Source: Symbiodinium natans
Taxonomy: Eukaryota > Sar > Dinophyceae > Suessiales > Symbiodiniaceae
DNA length: 64,000 nt
NCBI GenBank assembly: GCA_905221605.1
Contig: CAJNDS010002741.1
Location: 1 to 64,000, forward strand
Reading direction: 5' to 3'
Part shown: in pieces, positions 1 to 10,230 of the stretch
Position numbering within the stretch: the stretch's first letter is position 1
Layout: every line of letters starts with the position of its first letter
The notes under the pieces: generated by a model
Databases searched by the model: none
What the model was told of the DNA's origin: nothing
The model's input: the letters and a program-made list of their open reading frames with translations, nothing else
Program-made: the position numbers and the translations under genes

Positions 1-301
1 CCCTTTGCTGGCCTCCATGCCTGGCCAGTGTCCCTCATCCATATTCTGGAGTTTGCTCTTTATAGCTCACATTCCCTCAGACCAAAGTCGAGGCCGAACG
101 TTGCATTGTTTGATTGAGCACTGCTGGGCTGCGGTTGTACCTATCAATTGCTCCGACACACCGGCACCGCGGAGTCTATGCTTCAAGCTGCTTTACCGCT
201 TTGCGCCCAGTAGCATCAGCCGTCCAAGCTGCATGCAGTGCTTCCAGAGTCTCCAAGACTCAATTCCGGCAGACCAATTCAGTGCCCGGCCTGCCCATTC
301 C

Positions 302-470
302 ATCATTCTTCCCTCAGCTGATGCGAGGCCGGAACATCATGCACCGTTCTTCATCAGCGAGGCGTTTTCGCAACCCTTCTGTTGTTCCCTCAGCCGTGGC
401 GAGGCCGAACCATTCATTCCCTCAGCCGAGGCGAGGCCGAACCTTTACTCCAGCATAGCGAGGCCGAAAT
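302..470. repeat. Second cluster of the hairpin motif (copy 1)
   Basis: Further variants such as CCCTCAGCCGAGGCGAGGCC stand at about 308, 393 and 419, and single copies occur near 84, 1700, 1850, 1938 and 2550. Equivalent sites are found in every unit. The best copies are almost perfect palindromes (CCTC-A-GCC / GGC-GAGG). No protein-coding role is likely. Confidence 0.65.
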
Positions 471-675
471 TGCCCTTGCATAGCCTCACATGGCATCTCC
501 GCTGGTTTCACGGGTTCTGAAAGCATTGTGCTGCGAGGGTATGTTGATCACCCTCATTCCGGCAGGCTAAGCCTGCATTCGGGTTTGCCTTCACATGGCC
601 CTTAATGGCGAGGCTGTGCTCGCAATTCAATCCACTTCCACTTGCCTGGTTACTGGCCGGCGACGTTTCATCACC

Positions 676-1245
676 TCAAAGGAGCATCCATTCATCATCA
701 TCTTCCGACAAGGCCAGCATCCTTCTCGACACATCAGGGCCATACACCATAATCACCAGCCTACCCAGGTACCTGATTTCACGTCCGCTGCCATCAATCA
801 TCAGGGATGGGTTTGTGGGATCGACATAGAAATCGATGTTCCAAAGCCTCGCATCCTCACAGCAGCGGAAATCCCGGAGCTGCAGGTGGAGGTTAGCTGC
901 ATTCAGGCTTCTTTGGACATTCCAATTCCCACAGCTGCCCCAGGCTATGTTGCCTCTCCTGGTGCGACGGACAAAGTGGATACGATATGACTGCGACAGT
1001 TCCAGGAAAAGCCCTTCACGACGCCCCTGGTGTGACCATGCAAATACACAGCACGCAATTGCCGGCATGGTCCGTCGCTCTCCGTCTGCCTTGCAGCAAG
1101 TCTCTTTGGCGTGTGGCACACTGTCCAGGGCACTGTGGACGGCCACTCTGGTCGCCGATAGCCCACGAGCGGAAATCTGCGGTTGAGACGGGGCCCTGTT
1201 CCAACAAAGGAAGTTAAGGCCTCGGAACCCTCTTCGCTCGCACAG
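676..1245 (-). CDS. Conserved unknown frame, array copy 1 (5' end altered)
   Basis: This minus-strand frame ends in EDDDEWMLL and matches the frames in the other three array copies. I do not recognise the protein. A 23-bp deletion just upstream (near 1246) changes the frame entering this copy, so its N-terminus differs from copies 2-4. No ATG is obvious, so the true start is unknown; it may begin at an upstream exon. The plus-strand 131-codon frame opposite (595-990) accumulates more amino-acid changes between copies and is taken as a shadow. Confidence 0.45.
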   Translation of the reverse strand: MCERRGFRGLNFLCWNRAPSQPQISARGLSATRVAVHSALDSVPHAKETCCKADGERRTMPAIACCVFAWSHQGRREGLFLELSQSYRIHFVRRTRRGNIAWGSCGNWNVQRSLNAANLHLQLRDFRCCEDARLWNIDFYVDPTNPSLMIDGSGREIRYLGRLVIMVYGPDVSRRMLALSEDDDEWMLL

Positions 1246-1252
1246 GTTCCAG

Positions 1253-1412
1253 GAGGTGTTTCCCTCAACCGTGGTGAGGCCGAACTATGTTGTCCCTCCG
1301 AGCGAGGCCGAAGACTTTCCACAATCCTCAGCTTATGCGAGGCCGACAACACCCTCAGCAGCGAGGTCGAAAGTTCCCTCAGCACTCGGCGAGGCCGTAC
1401 ACAGGCAGCTAT
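1253..1412. repeat. Cluster of CCTCA...TGAGGCCGAA hairpin motifs (copy 1)
   Basis: Five closely spaced variants of a motif of about 22 bp, of the form CCCTCA-N5-9-(T/C)GAGGCCGAA, follow each other every 24-32 bp. CCTC(A) and (T)GAGG are complementary, so each can fold into a small stem with a variable loop. The cluster recurs in each array unit (about 4110-4250, 7038-7175, 9897-10035). Confidence 0.7.
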
Positions 1413-3503
1413 GTGGCTGGCAGAACTACCGAGCAAACACAGTGGTTTCGGTTTGAGTCCTGTTGGAGCCCACCCTTAGGTACAGCCTCCAGGCCACCGA
1501 ACAGCTCACTACCTGCGCACCCCACCGGGGTTGAGCCGAGGCTTGAGCCAGGTGAATTTTACGTCTGCACGCTGCGAGGCGTAGCCACCCGAAGGGGCTG
1601 TGGGTTCAAGTGAAACAAAAGCTTACTAAAACTGTGGGGTGAAACTGCCGGTAAGTTCCCCCTCTCATTCCTTGTCCTCGGTTTTGACGTACCGCTACCC
1701 TCAACCGAAGTGAGGCCGGAATGTCGTTTTGACCAAGTCGTTGCCATTGGCTTGAAGACTTGGCCAAGGTAAATTGCCTGTATGCTTGCACATTCTCTGT
1801 GTTGTCTATTCGGGAGGTGATCCATGCCCTCGTTCGTGGAGGCCGCTATCCCTCAACCGAATGGAGGTCAATTCCTGTAGACCCAGATGCTCGTTCTACG
1901 GGTCTCATTGCATGTCCTGAGTGCTTCCATCCACACCCCTCAACCGTAGTGAGGCCGGACATGTCTTCAAACCAGGTCATGGCCCGAGGCTTCATGGACT
2001 CTGGTTACGGTGGCTGCCCCTTGCATGCACAGGGCATACTTCCTGTGGCTTTTGCCGGGAGGTGATCCATGCCCTCCGATTCTCAGAGGCCGCTATCCCT
2101 CTACCAGCGGGGTGGTCAATCCCCATAGACCGTTCCATATTGATTGAGGCCAATTCTGCACTTTCTCGTCATCTCACCTTGACGGATCCATGCCCTCGAT
2201 TCACACATCTCCAACACGAGCCAAGCAGGAGGAACAGGTGAAGTACCTGCCCAAACATACCCCTTTTTAGGCTGGAGGACGCTAAGCGACCTAAATCGCC
2301 GCTACGCACCGGTGACCCCACGCCACACACCTTCAACAGGTGGCCGGTACAGGCGCCTGACAGGGGGCCGGGCAAGGTGCCGACTACCAGGTCAAACCCA
2401 CACTGCCTGTGAGGATATTATGTACGAGGCCGCTATCCATTGTGAGACTTGACATTCTCCAATCCAGCCGTAGCCATTGTTCCAAAGACAGTCGGCTGGC
2501 TCTCTTGTTTGCCACCAAAACTCCATACTCTCACTTGGGAGTCGATTACCCTCAACCGAAGTGAGGCCCACTCTGCGACCACGGGTTAGCTGCATGCTTG
2601 GTCCTTGTGGGCATTTCTGAAAGCAGTGACAACGAATCCTCCACGGAGTACGTCCCGGCTAATCCAGGGTTCTCAGCAGCTCCGGTGTTCTCGCTCTTAC
2701 TAACCGTGCCTTGCTGTTCTCCCCAGAATCGCCCTGGCTTTCTCGCACTTACTTACCAGTCGACGTATTCCTCACCACAAAGTTCACTGCCATTGGGACT
2801 CGAGGCTTCTCCAGTGCATGCTGGTACCTGCCCTTTGCTGGCCTCCATGCCTGGCCAGTGTCCCTCATCCATATTCTGGAGTTTGCTCTTTATAGCTCAC
2901 ATTCCCTCAGACCAAAGTCGAGGCCGAATGTTGCATTGTTTGATTGAGCACTGCTGGGCTGCGGTTGTACCTATCAATTGCTCCGACACACCGGCACCGC
3001 GGAGTCTATGCTTCAAGCTGCTTTACCGCTTTGCGCCCAGTAGCATCAGCCGTCCAAGCTGCATGCAGTGCTTCCAGAGTCTCCCAGACTCAATTCCGGC
3101 AGACCAATAAGTGCCCGGCCTGCCCATTCCATCATTCTTCCCTCAGCTGATGCGAGGCCGGAACATCATGCACCTTCTTCATCAGCGAGGCGTTTTCGCA
3201 ACCCTTCTGTTGTTCCCTCAGCCTTGGCGAGGCCGAACCATCCATTCCCTCAGCCGAGGCGAGGCCGAACCTTTACTCCAGCATAGCGAGGCCGAAACTG
3301 CCCTTGCATAGCCTCACATGGCATCTCCGCTGGTTTCACGGGTTCTGAAAGCATTGTGCTGCGAGGGTATGTTGATCACCCTCATTCCGGCAAGCTAAGC
3401 CTGCATTCGGGTTTGCCCTCACATGGCCCTTAATGGCGAGGCTGTGCTCGCAATTCAATCCACTTCCACTTGCCTGGTTACTGGCCGGCGACGTTTCATC
3501 ACC

Positions 3504-4112
3504 TCAAAGGAGCATCCATTCCTCATCATCTTCCGACAAGGCCAGCATCCTTCTCGACACATCAGGGCCATACACCATAATCACCAGCCTACCCAGGTAC
3601 CTGATTTCACGTCCGCTGCCATCAATCATCAGGGATGGGTTTGTGGGATCGACATAGAAATCGATGTTCCAAAGCCTCGCATCCTCACAGCATCGGAAAT
3701 CCCGGAGCTGCAGGTGGAGGTTAGCTGCATTCAGGCTTCTTTGGACATTCCAATTCCCACAGCTGCCCCAGGCTATGTTGCCTCTCCTGGTGCGACGGAC
3801 AAAGTGGATACGATATGACTGCGACAGTTCCAGGAAAAGCCCTTCACGACGCCCCTGGTGTGACCATGCAAATACACAGCACGCAATTGCCGGCATGGTC
3901 CGTCGCTCTCCGTCTGCCTTGCAGCAAGTCTCTTTGGCGTGTGGCACACTGTCCAGGGCACTGTGGACGGCCACTCTGGTCGCCGATAGCCCACGAGCGG
4001 AACTCTGCGGTTGAGACGGGGCCCTGTTCCAACAAAGGAAGTTAAGGCCTCGGAACCCTCTTCGCTCGCACAGGTCTGCTATCTTCTTGCACCTCAGTTC
4101 CAGGAGGTGTTT
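3504..4112 (-). CDS. Conserved unknown frame, array copy 2, 203 codons
   Basis: This open minus-strand frame runs from just after a TGA (4116-4118) to a stop at 3504. Its reading is protein-like: it begins KHLLELRCKKIADLCERR and contains GNIAWGSCGNWNVQRSLN and a C-terminal acidic end. It has Cys, Trp and Arg residues conserved in all copies. There is no ATG before the conserved part, so it may be an exon, or a relic of a longer gene multiplied with the array. It fills the only part of the unit without hairpin motifs. No family could be assigned; expression is unknown. Confidence 0.5.
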   Translation of the reverse strand, partial: KHLLELRCKKIADLCERRGFRGLNFLCWNRAPSQPQSSARGLSATRVAVHSALDSVPHAKETCCKADGERRTMPAIACCVFAWSHQGRREGLFLELSQSYRIHFVRRTRRGNIAWGSCGNWNVQRSLNAANLHLQLRDFRCCEDARLWNIDFYVDPTNPSLMIDGSGREIRYLGRLVIMVYGPDVSRRMLALSEDDEEWMLL

Positions 4113-6430
4113 CCCTCAACCGTGGTGAGGCCGAACTATGTTGTCCCTCCGAGCGAGGCCGAAGACTTTCCACAATCCTCAGCTTATGCGAGGCCGACAA
4201 CACCCTCAGCAGCGAGGTCGAAAGTTCCCTCAGCACTCGGCGAGGCCGTACACAGGCAGCTATGTGGCTGGCAGAACTACCGAGCAAACACAGCGGTTTC
4301 GGTTTGAGTCCTGTTGGAGCCCACCCTTAGGTACAGCCTCCAGGCCACCGAACAGCTCACTACCTGCGCACCCCACCGGGGTTGAGCCGAGACTTGAGCC
4401 AGGTGAATTTTACGTCTGCACGCTGCGAGGCGTAGCCACCCGAAGGGGCTGTGGGTTCAAGTGAAACAAAAGCTTACTAAAACTGTGGGGTGAAACTGCC
4501 GGTAAGTTCCCCCTCTCATTCCTTGTCCTCGGTTTTGACGTACCGCTACCCTCAACCGAAGTGAGGCCGGAATGTCGTTTTGACCAAGTCGTTGCCATTG
4601 GCTTGAAGACTTTGGCCAAGGCAAATTGCCTGTATGCTTGCACATTCTCTGTGTTGTCTATTCGGGAGGTGATCCATGCCCTCGTTCGTGGAGGCCGCTA
4701 TCCCTCAACCGAATGGAGGTCAATTCCTGTAGACCCAGATGCTCGTTCTACGAGTCTCATTGCATGTCCTGAGTGCTTCCATCCACACCCCTCAACCGTA
4801 GTGAGGCCGGACATGTCTTCAAACCAGGTCATGGCCCAAGGCTTCATGGACTCTGGTTACGGTGGCTGCCTCTTGCATGCACAGGGCATACTTCCTGTGG
4901 CTTTTGCCGGGAGGTGATCCATGCCCTCCGATTCTCAGAGGCCGCTATCCCTCTACCGGCGGGGTGGTCAATCCCCATACATAGACCGTTCCGATTGAGG
5001 CCCAATTCTGCACTTTCTCGTCATCTCACCTTGACGGATCCATGCCCTCGATTCACACATCTCCAACACGAGCCAAGCAGGAGGAACAGGTGAAGTACCT
5101 GCCCAAACATACCCCTTTTTAGGCTGGAGGACGCTAAGCGACCGAAATCGCCGCTACGCACCGGTGACCCCACGCCACACACCTTCAACAGGTGGCCGGT
5201 ACAGGCGCCTGACAGGGGGCCGGGCAAGGTGCCGACTACCAGGTCAAACCCACCCTGCCTGTGAGGATATTATGTACGAGGCCGCTATCCATTGTGAGAC
5301 TTGACATTCTCCAATCCAGCCGTAGCCATTGTTCCAAAGACAGTCGGCTGGCTCTCTTGTTTGCCACCAAAACTCCATACTCTCACTTGGGAGTCGATTA
5401 CCCTCAACCGAAGTGAGGCCCACTCTGCAACCACGGGTTAGCTGCATGCTGAGTCCTTGTGGGCATTTCTGAAAGCAGTGACAACGAATCCTTCACGGAG
5501 TACGTCCCGGCTAATCCAGGGTTCTCAGCAGCTCCGGTGTTCTCGCACTTACTAACCGTGCCTTGCTGTTCTCCCCAGAATCGCCCTGGCTTTCTCGCAC
5601 TTACTCACCAGTCGACGTATTCCTCACCACAAAGTTCACTGCCATTGGGACTCGAGGCTTCTCCAGTGCAATGCTGGTACCTGCTCTTTGCTGGCCTCCA
5701 TGCCTGGCCAGTTTCCTTTATCCATATTCTGGAGTTTGCTCTTTCCATATCTCACATTCCCTCAGACCTAAGTCGAGGCCGAATGATTGCTTTGTGTGAT
5801 TGAGCACTGCTGGGCTGCGGTTGTCTTCTATCAATTGCTCCGACACACCGGCACCGCGGAGTCTATGCTTCAAGCTCTTGACCGCTTTGCACCCAGTAGC
5901 ATCAGCCGTCCAAGCTGCATGCAGTGCTTCCAGAGTCTCCAGGACTCAATTCCGGCAGACCATTCATTCCAGTGCCCGGTCTGCCCATTCCATGTCATGC
6001 TCGCAATTATCAGTCCCTCTTGTGCCCATGCGGCATCTTTTCCAGGAACTGCTTGTCATCATTCTTCCCTCAGCTGAAGCGAGGCCGGAACTTCATGCAC
6101 CGTTCTTCATCAGCGAGGCGTTTTCGCAACCCTTCTGTTGTTCCCTCAGCCGTGGCGAGGCCGAACCATCCATTCCCTTAGCCCGGCGAGGCCGAACCTT
6201 TGCTCCAGCATAGCGAGGCCGAAACTGCCCTTGCATAGCCTCACATGGCATCTCCGCTGGTTTCACGGGTTCTGAAAGCATTGTTCTGCGAGGATATGTT
6301 GATCACCCTCATTCCGGCAAGCTAAGCCTGCATTCGGGTTTGCCCTCACATGGCCCTTAGTGGCGAGGCTGTGCTCGCAATTCAATCCACTTCCACTTGC
6401 CTGGTTACTGGCCGGCGACATTCCATCACC

Positions 6431-7039
6431 TCAAAGGAGCATCGATTCCTCATCATCTTCCGACAAGGCCAGCATCCTTCTCGACACATCAGGGCCATAC
6501 ACCATTATCACCAGCCTTCCCAGGTATCTGATTACACGTCCGCTGCCATCAATCATCAGGGATGGGTCTGTGGGATCGACATAGAAATCGATGTTCCAAA
6601 GTCTCGCATCTTCACAGCATCGGAAGTTCCGGAGCTGCAAGTGGAGGTTAGCTGCATTCAGGCTTCTTTGGACATTCCAATTCCCACAGCTGCCCCAGGC
6701 TATGTTGCCTCTCCTGGTGCGACGGACAAAGTGGATACGATATGACTGCGACAGTTCCAGGAAGAGTCCTTCACTACGCCCCTGGTGTGACCATGCAAAT
6801 ACACAGCATGCAATTGCCGGCATGGTCCGTCGCTCTCCGTCTGCCTTGCAGCAAGTCTCTTTGGCGTGTGGCACACTGTCCAGGGCACAGTGGACGGCCA
6901 CTTTGGTCGCCGATAGCCCACGGGCGGAATTCTGGGGTTGAGACGGGGCCCTGTTCCACCAAAGGAAGTTAAGGCCTCGGAACCCGATTCGCTCGCACAG
7001 GTCTGCTATCTTCTTGCACCTCAGTTCCAGGAGGTGTTT
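6431..7039 (-). CDS. Conserved unknown frame, array copy 3, 203 codons
   Basis: This is the most diverged copy of the array frame. Between copies 1 and 3, in the stretch 676-990 of copy 1, I count 13 base changes: about 5 change the minus-frame residue, whereas about 10 change the plus-frame residue. All changes are substitutions and the frame stays open, which favours the minus strand as the coding strand. Function unknown; start codon not identifiable. Confidence 0.5.
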   Translation of the reverse strand, partial: KHLLELRCKKIADLCERIGFRGLNFLWWNRAPSQPQNSARGLSATKVAVHCALDSVPHAKETCCKADGERRTMPAIACCVFAWSHQGRSEGLFLELSQSYRIHFVRRTRRGNIAWGSCGNWNVQRSLNAANLHLQLRNFRCCEDARLWNIDFYVDPTDPSLMIDGSGRVIRYLGRLVIMVYGPDVSRRMLALSEDDEESMLL

Positions 7040-7320
7040 CCCTCAACCGTAGTGAGGCCGAACTATGTTGTCCCTCCGAAGCGAGGCCGAAGACTTTCCA
7101 CAATCCTCAGCTCAGGCGAGGCCGACAACACCCTCAGCAGCGAGGTCGAAAGTTCCCTCAGCACTCGGCGAGGCCGTACACAGGCAGCTATGTGGCTGGC
7201 AGAACTACCGAGCAAACACAGTGGTTTCGGTTTGAGTCCTGTTGGAGCCCACCCTTAGGTACAGCCTCCAGGCCACCGATCCGCTCACTACCTGCGCACC
7301 CCACCGGGGTTGAGCCGAGA

Positions 7321-7332
7321 CTTGAGCCAAAA
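7321..7332 (-). other. Spliced-leader core match inside array copy 3
   Basis: The minus strand reads TTTTGGCTCAAG, the last 12 bases of the dinoflagellate spliced leader, preceded by a longer T-run (plus strand 7329-7340 is A-rich). Array copy 4 has the shorter TTTGGCTCAAG at 10178-10188; copies 1 and 2 have only TGGCTCAAG at this place. Confidence 0.6.
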
Positions 7333-9288
7333 AAAAAAAACCAGGACTTTCGTCTGCACGCTGCGAGGCGTAGCCACCCGAAGGGGCTGTGGGTTCAAGT
7401 GAAACAAAAGCTTACTAAAACTGTGGGGTGAAACTGCCGGTAAGTTCCCCCTCTCATTCCTTGTCCTCGGTTTTGACGTTCCGCTACCCTCAACCGAAGT
7501 GAGGCCGGAATGTCGTTTTGACCAAGTCGTTGCCAGTGGCTTGAAGACTTTGGCCAAGGCAATTGCCTGTATGCTTGCACATTCTCTATGTTGTCTATTC
7601 GGGAGGTGATCCATGCCCTCTTCGTGGAGGCCGCTATCCCTCAACCGAATGGAGGTCAATTCCTGTAGACCCAGATGCTCGTTCTACGAGTCTCATTGCA
7701 TGTCCTGAGTGCTTCCATCCACACCCCTCAACCGTAGTGAGGCCGGACATGTCTTCAAACCAGGTCATGGCCCAAGGCTTCATGGACTCTGGTTACGGTG
7801 GCTGCCTCTTGCATGCACAGGGCATACTTCCTGTGGCTTTTGCCGGGAGGTGATCCATGCCCTCCGATTCTCAGAGGCCGCTATCCCTCTACCGGCGGGG
7901 TGGTCAATCCCCATAGACCGTTCCATATTGATTGAGGCCCAATTCTGCACTTTCTCGTCATCTCACCTTGACGGATCCATGCCCTCGATTCACACATCTC
8001 CAACACGAGCCAAGCAGGAGGAACAGGTGAAGTACCTGCCCAAACATACCCCTTTTTAGGCTGGAGGACGCTAAGCGACCGAAATCGCCGCTACGCACCG
8101 GTGACCCCACGCCACACACCTTCAACAGGTGGCCGGTACAGGCGCCTGACAGGGGGCCGGGCAAGGTGCCGACTACCAGGTCAAACCCACCCTGCCTGTG
8201 AGGATATTATGTACGAGGCCGCTATCCATTGTGAGACTTGACATTCTCCAATCCAGCCGTAGCCATTGTTCCAAAGACAGTCGGCTGGCTCTCTTGTTTG
8301 CCACCAAAACTCCATACTCTCACTTGGGAGTCGATTCCCTCAACCGAAGTGAGGCCCACTCTGCGACCATGGGTTTGCTGCATGCTTGGTCCTTGTGGGC
8401 ATTTCTGAAAGCAGTGACAACGAATCCTCCACGGAGTACGTCCCGGCTAATCCAGGGTTCTCAGCAGCTCCGGTGTTCTCGCACTTACTAACCGTGCCTT
8501 GCTGTTCTCCCCAGAATCGCCCTGGCTTTCTCGCACTTACTTACCAGTCGACGTATTCCTCACCACAAAGTTCACTGCCATTGGGACTCGAGGCTTCTCC
8601 AGTGCAATGCTGGTACCTGCCCTTTGCTGGTCTCCATGCCTGGCCAGTGTCCCTCATCCATATTCTGGAGTTTGCACTTTATAGCTCACATTCCCTCAGA
8701 CCAAAGTCGAGGCCGAATGTTGCTTTGTTTGATTGAGCACTGCTGGGCTGCGGTTGTACCTATCAATTGCTCCGACACACCGGCACCGCGGAGTCTATGC
8801 TTCAAGCTGCTTTACCGCTTTGCGCCCAGTAGCATCAGCCGTGCAAGCTGCATGCAGTGCTTCCAGAGTCTTCAAGACTCAATTCCGGCAGACCAATAAG
8901 TGCCCGGCCTGCCCATTCCATCATTCTTCCCTCAGCTGATGCGAGGCCGGAACATCATGCACCTTCTTCATCAGCGAGGCGTTTTCGCAACCCTTCTGTT
9001 GTTCCCTCAGCCGTGGCGAGGCCGAACCATCCATTCCCTCAGCCGAGGCGAGGCCGAACCTTTACTCCAGCATAGCGAGGCCGAAACTGCCCTTGCATAG
9101 CCTCACATGGCATCTCCGCTGGTTTCACGGGTTCTGGATTGTGCTGCGAGGGTATGTTGATCACCCTCATTCCGGCAAGCTAAGCCTGCATTCGGGTTTG
9201 CCCTCACATGGCCCTTAATGGCGAGGCTGTGCTCGCAATTCAATCCACTTCCACTTGCCTGGTTACTGGCCGGCGACGTTTCATCACC

Positions 9289-9897
9289 TCAAAGGAGCAT
9301 CCATTCCTCATCATCTTCCGACAAGGCCAGCATCCTTCTCGACACATCAGGGCCATACACCATAATCACCAGCCTACCCAGGTACCTGATTTCACGTCCG
9401 CTGCCATCAATCATCAGGGATGGGTTTGTGGGATCGACATAGAAATCGATGTTCCAAAGCCTCGCATCCTCACAGCATCGGAAATCCCGGAGCTGCAGGT
9501 GGAGGTTAGCTGCATTCAGGCTTCTTTGGACATTCCAATTCCCACAGCTGCCCCAGGCTATGTTGCCTCTCCTGGTGCGACGGACAAAGTGGATACGATA
9601 TGACTGCGACAGTTCCAGGAAAAGCCCTTCACGACGCCCCTGGTGTGACCATGCAAATACACAGCACGCAATTGCCGGCATGGTCCGTCGCTCTCCGTCT
9701 GCCTTGCAGCAAGTCTCTTTGGCGTGTGGCACACTGTCCAGGGCACTGTGGACGGCCACTCTGGTCGCCGATAGCTCACGAGCGGAAATCTGCGGTTGAG
9801 ACGGGGCCCTGTTCCAACAAAGGAAGTTAAGGCCTCGGAACCCTCTTCGCTCGCACAGGTCTGCTATCTTCTTGCACCTCAGTTCCAGGAGGTGTTT
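9289..9897 (-). CDS. Conserved unknown frame, array copy 4, 203 codons
   Basis: This frame is nearly identical to that of copy 2 and open over the same 609 bp. It lies in the last, partial unit, about 300 bp left of the junction with element A. Same caveats: no ATG seen, product unknown, and the array may be amplified non-functional DNA. Confidence 0.48.
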   Translation of the reverse strand, partial: KHLLELRCKKIADLCERRGFRGLNFLCWNRAPSQPQISARELSATRVAVHSALDSVPHAKETCCKADGERRTMPAIACCVFAWSHQGRREGLFLELSQSYRIHFVRRTRRGNIAWGSCGNWNVQRSLNAANLHLQLRDFRCCEDARLWNIDFYVDPTNPSLMIDGSGREIRYLGRLVIMVYGPDVSRRMLALSEDDEEWMLL

Positions 9898-10230
9898 CCC
9901 TCAACCGTGGTGAGGCCGAACTATGTTGTCCCTCCGAGCGAGGCCGAAGACTTTCCACAATCCTCAGCTTAGGCGAGGCCGACAACACCCTCAGCAGCGA
10001 GGTCAAAAGTTCCCTCAGCACTCGGCGAGGCCGTACACAGGCAGCTATGTGGCTGGCAGAACTACCGAGCAAACACAGTGGTTTCGGTTTGAGTCCTGTT
10101 GGAGCCCACCCTTAGGTACAGACTCCAGGCCACCGATCCGCTCTCTACCTGCGCACCCCACCGGGGTTGAGCCGAGACTTGAGCCAAACCAGGACTTTCA
10201 CACCCCCTCTTGGACTGATGAGGCACATGT

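Larger units (their letters stand above)
1..10202. repeat. Tandem array of a 2.8-2.9 kb unit, about 3.55 copies
   Basis: The same sequence recurs with starts at 1, 2831, 5684 and 8620, so the unit is 2830, 2853 and 2936 bp long, and the last copy stops at 10202 where element A begins. The copies are mostly near-identical; copy 3 (5684-8619) is the most diverged and carries insertions, for example around 5985-6060. Copy 1 lacks 23 bp present in the others (4076-4098 in copy 2). Each unit has one hairpin-free island of about 600 bp with a conserved minus-strand frame, and the rest is rich in a short hairpin motif. The array continues beyond the left edge. It does not resemble rDNA, 5S or spliced-leader RNA gene arrays that I know. 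Confidence 0.95.

Noticed and set aside
595..990. 131-codon plus-strand frame in each array unit
   Set aside because: It opposes the minus-strand frame and gains more residue changes between copies; taken as a shadow.
2260..2380. tRNA or small RNA gene in the array unit
   Set aside because: Some GC-rich inverted stretches, but no cloverleaf or A/B box pattern could be fitted.
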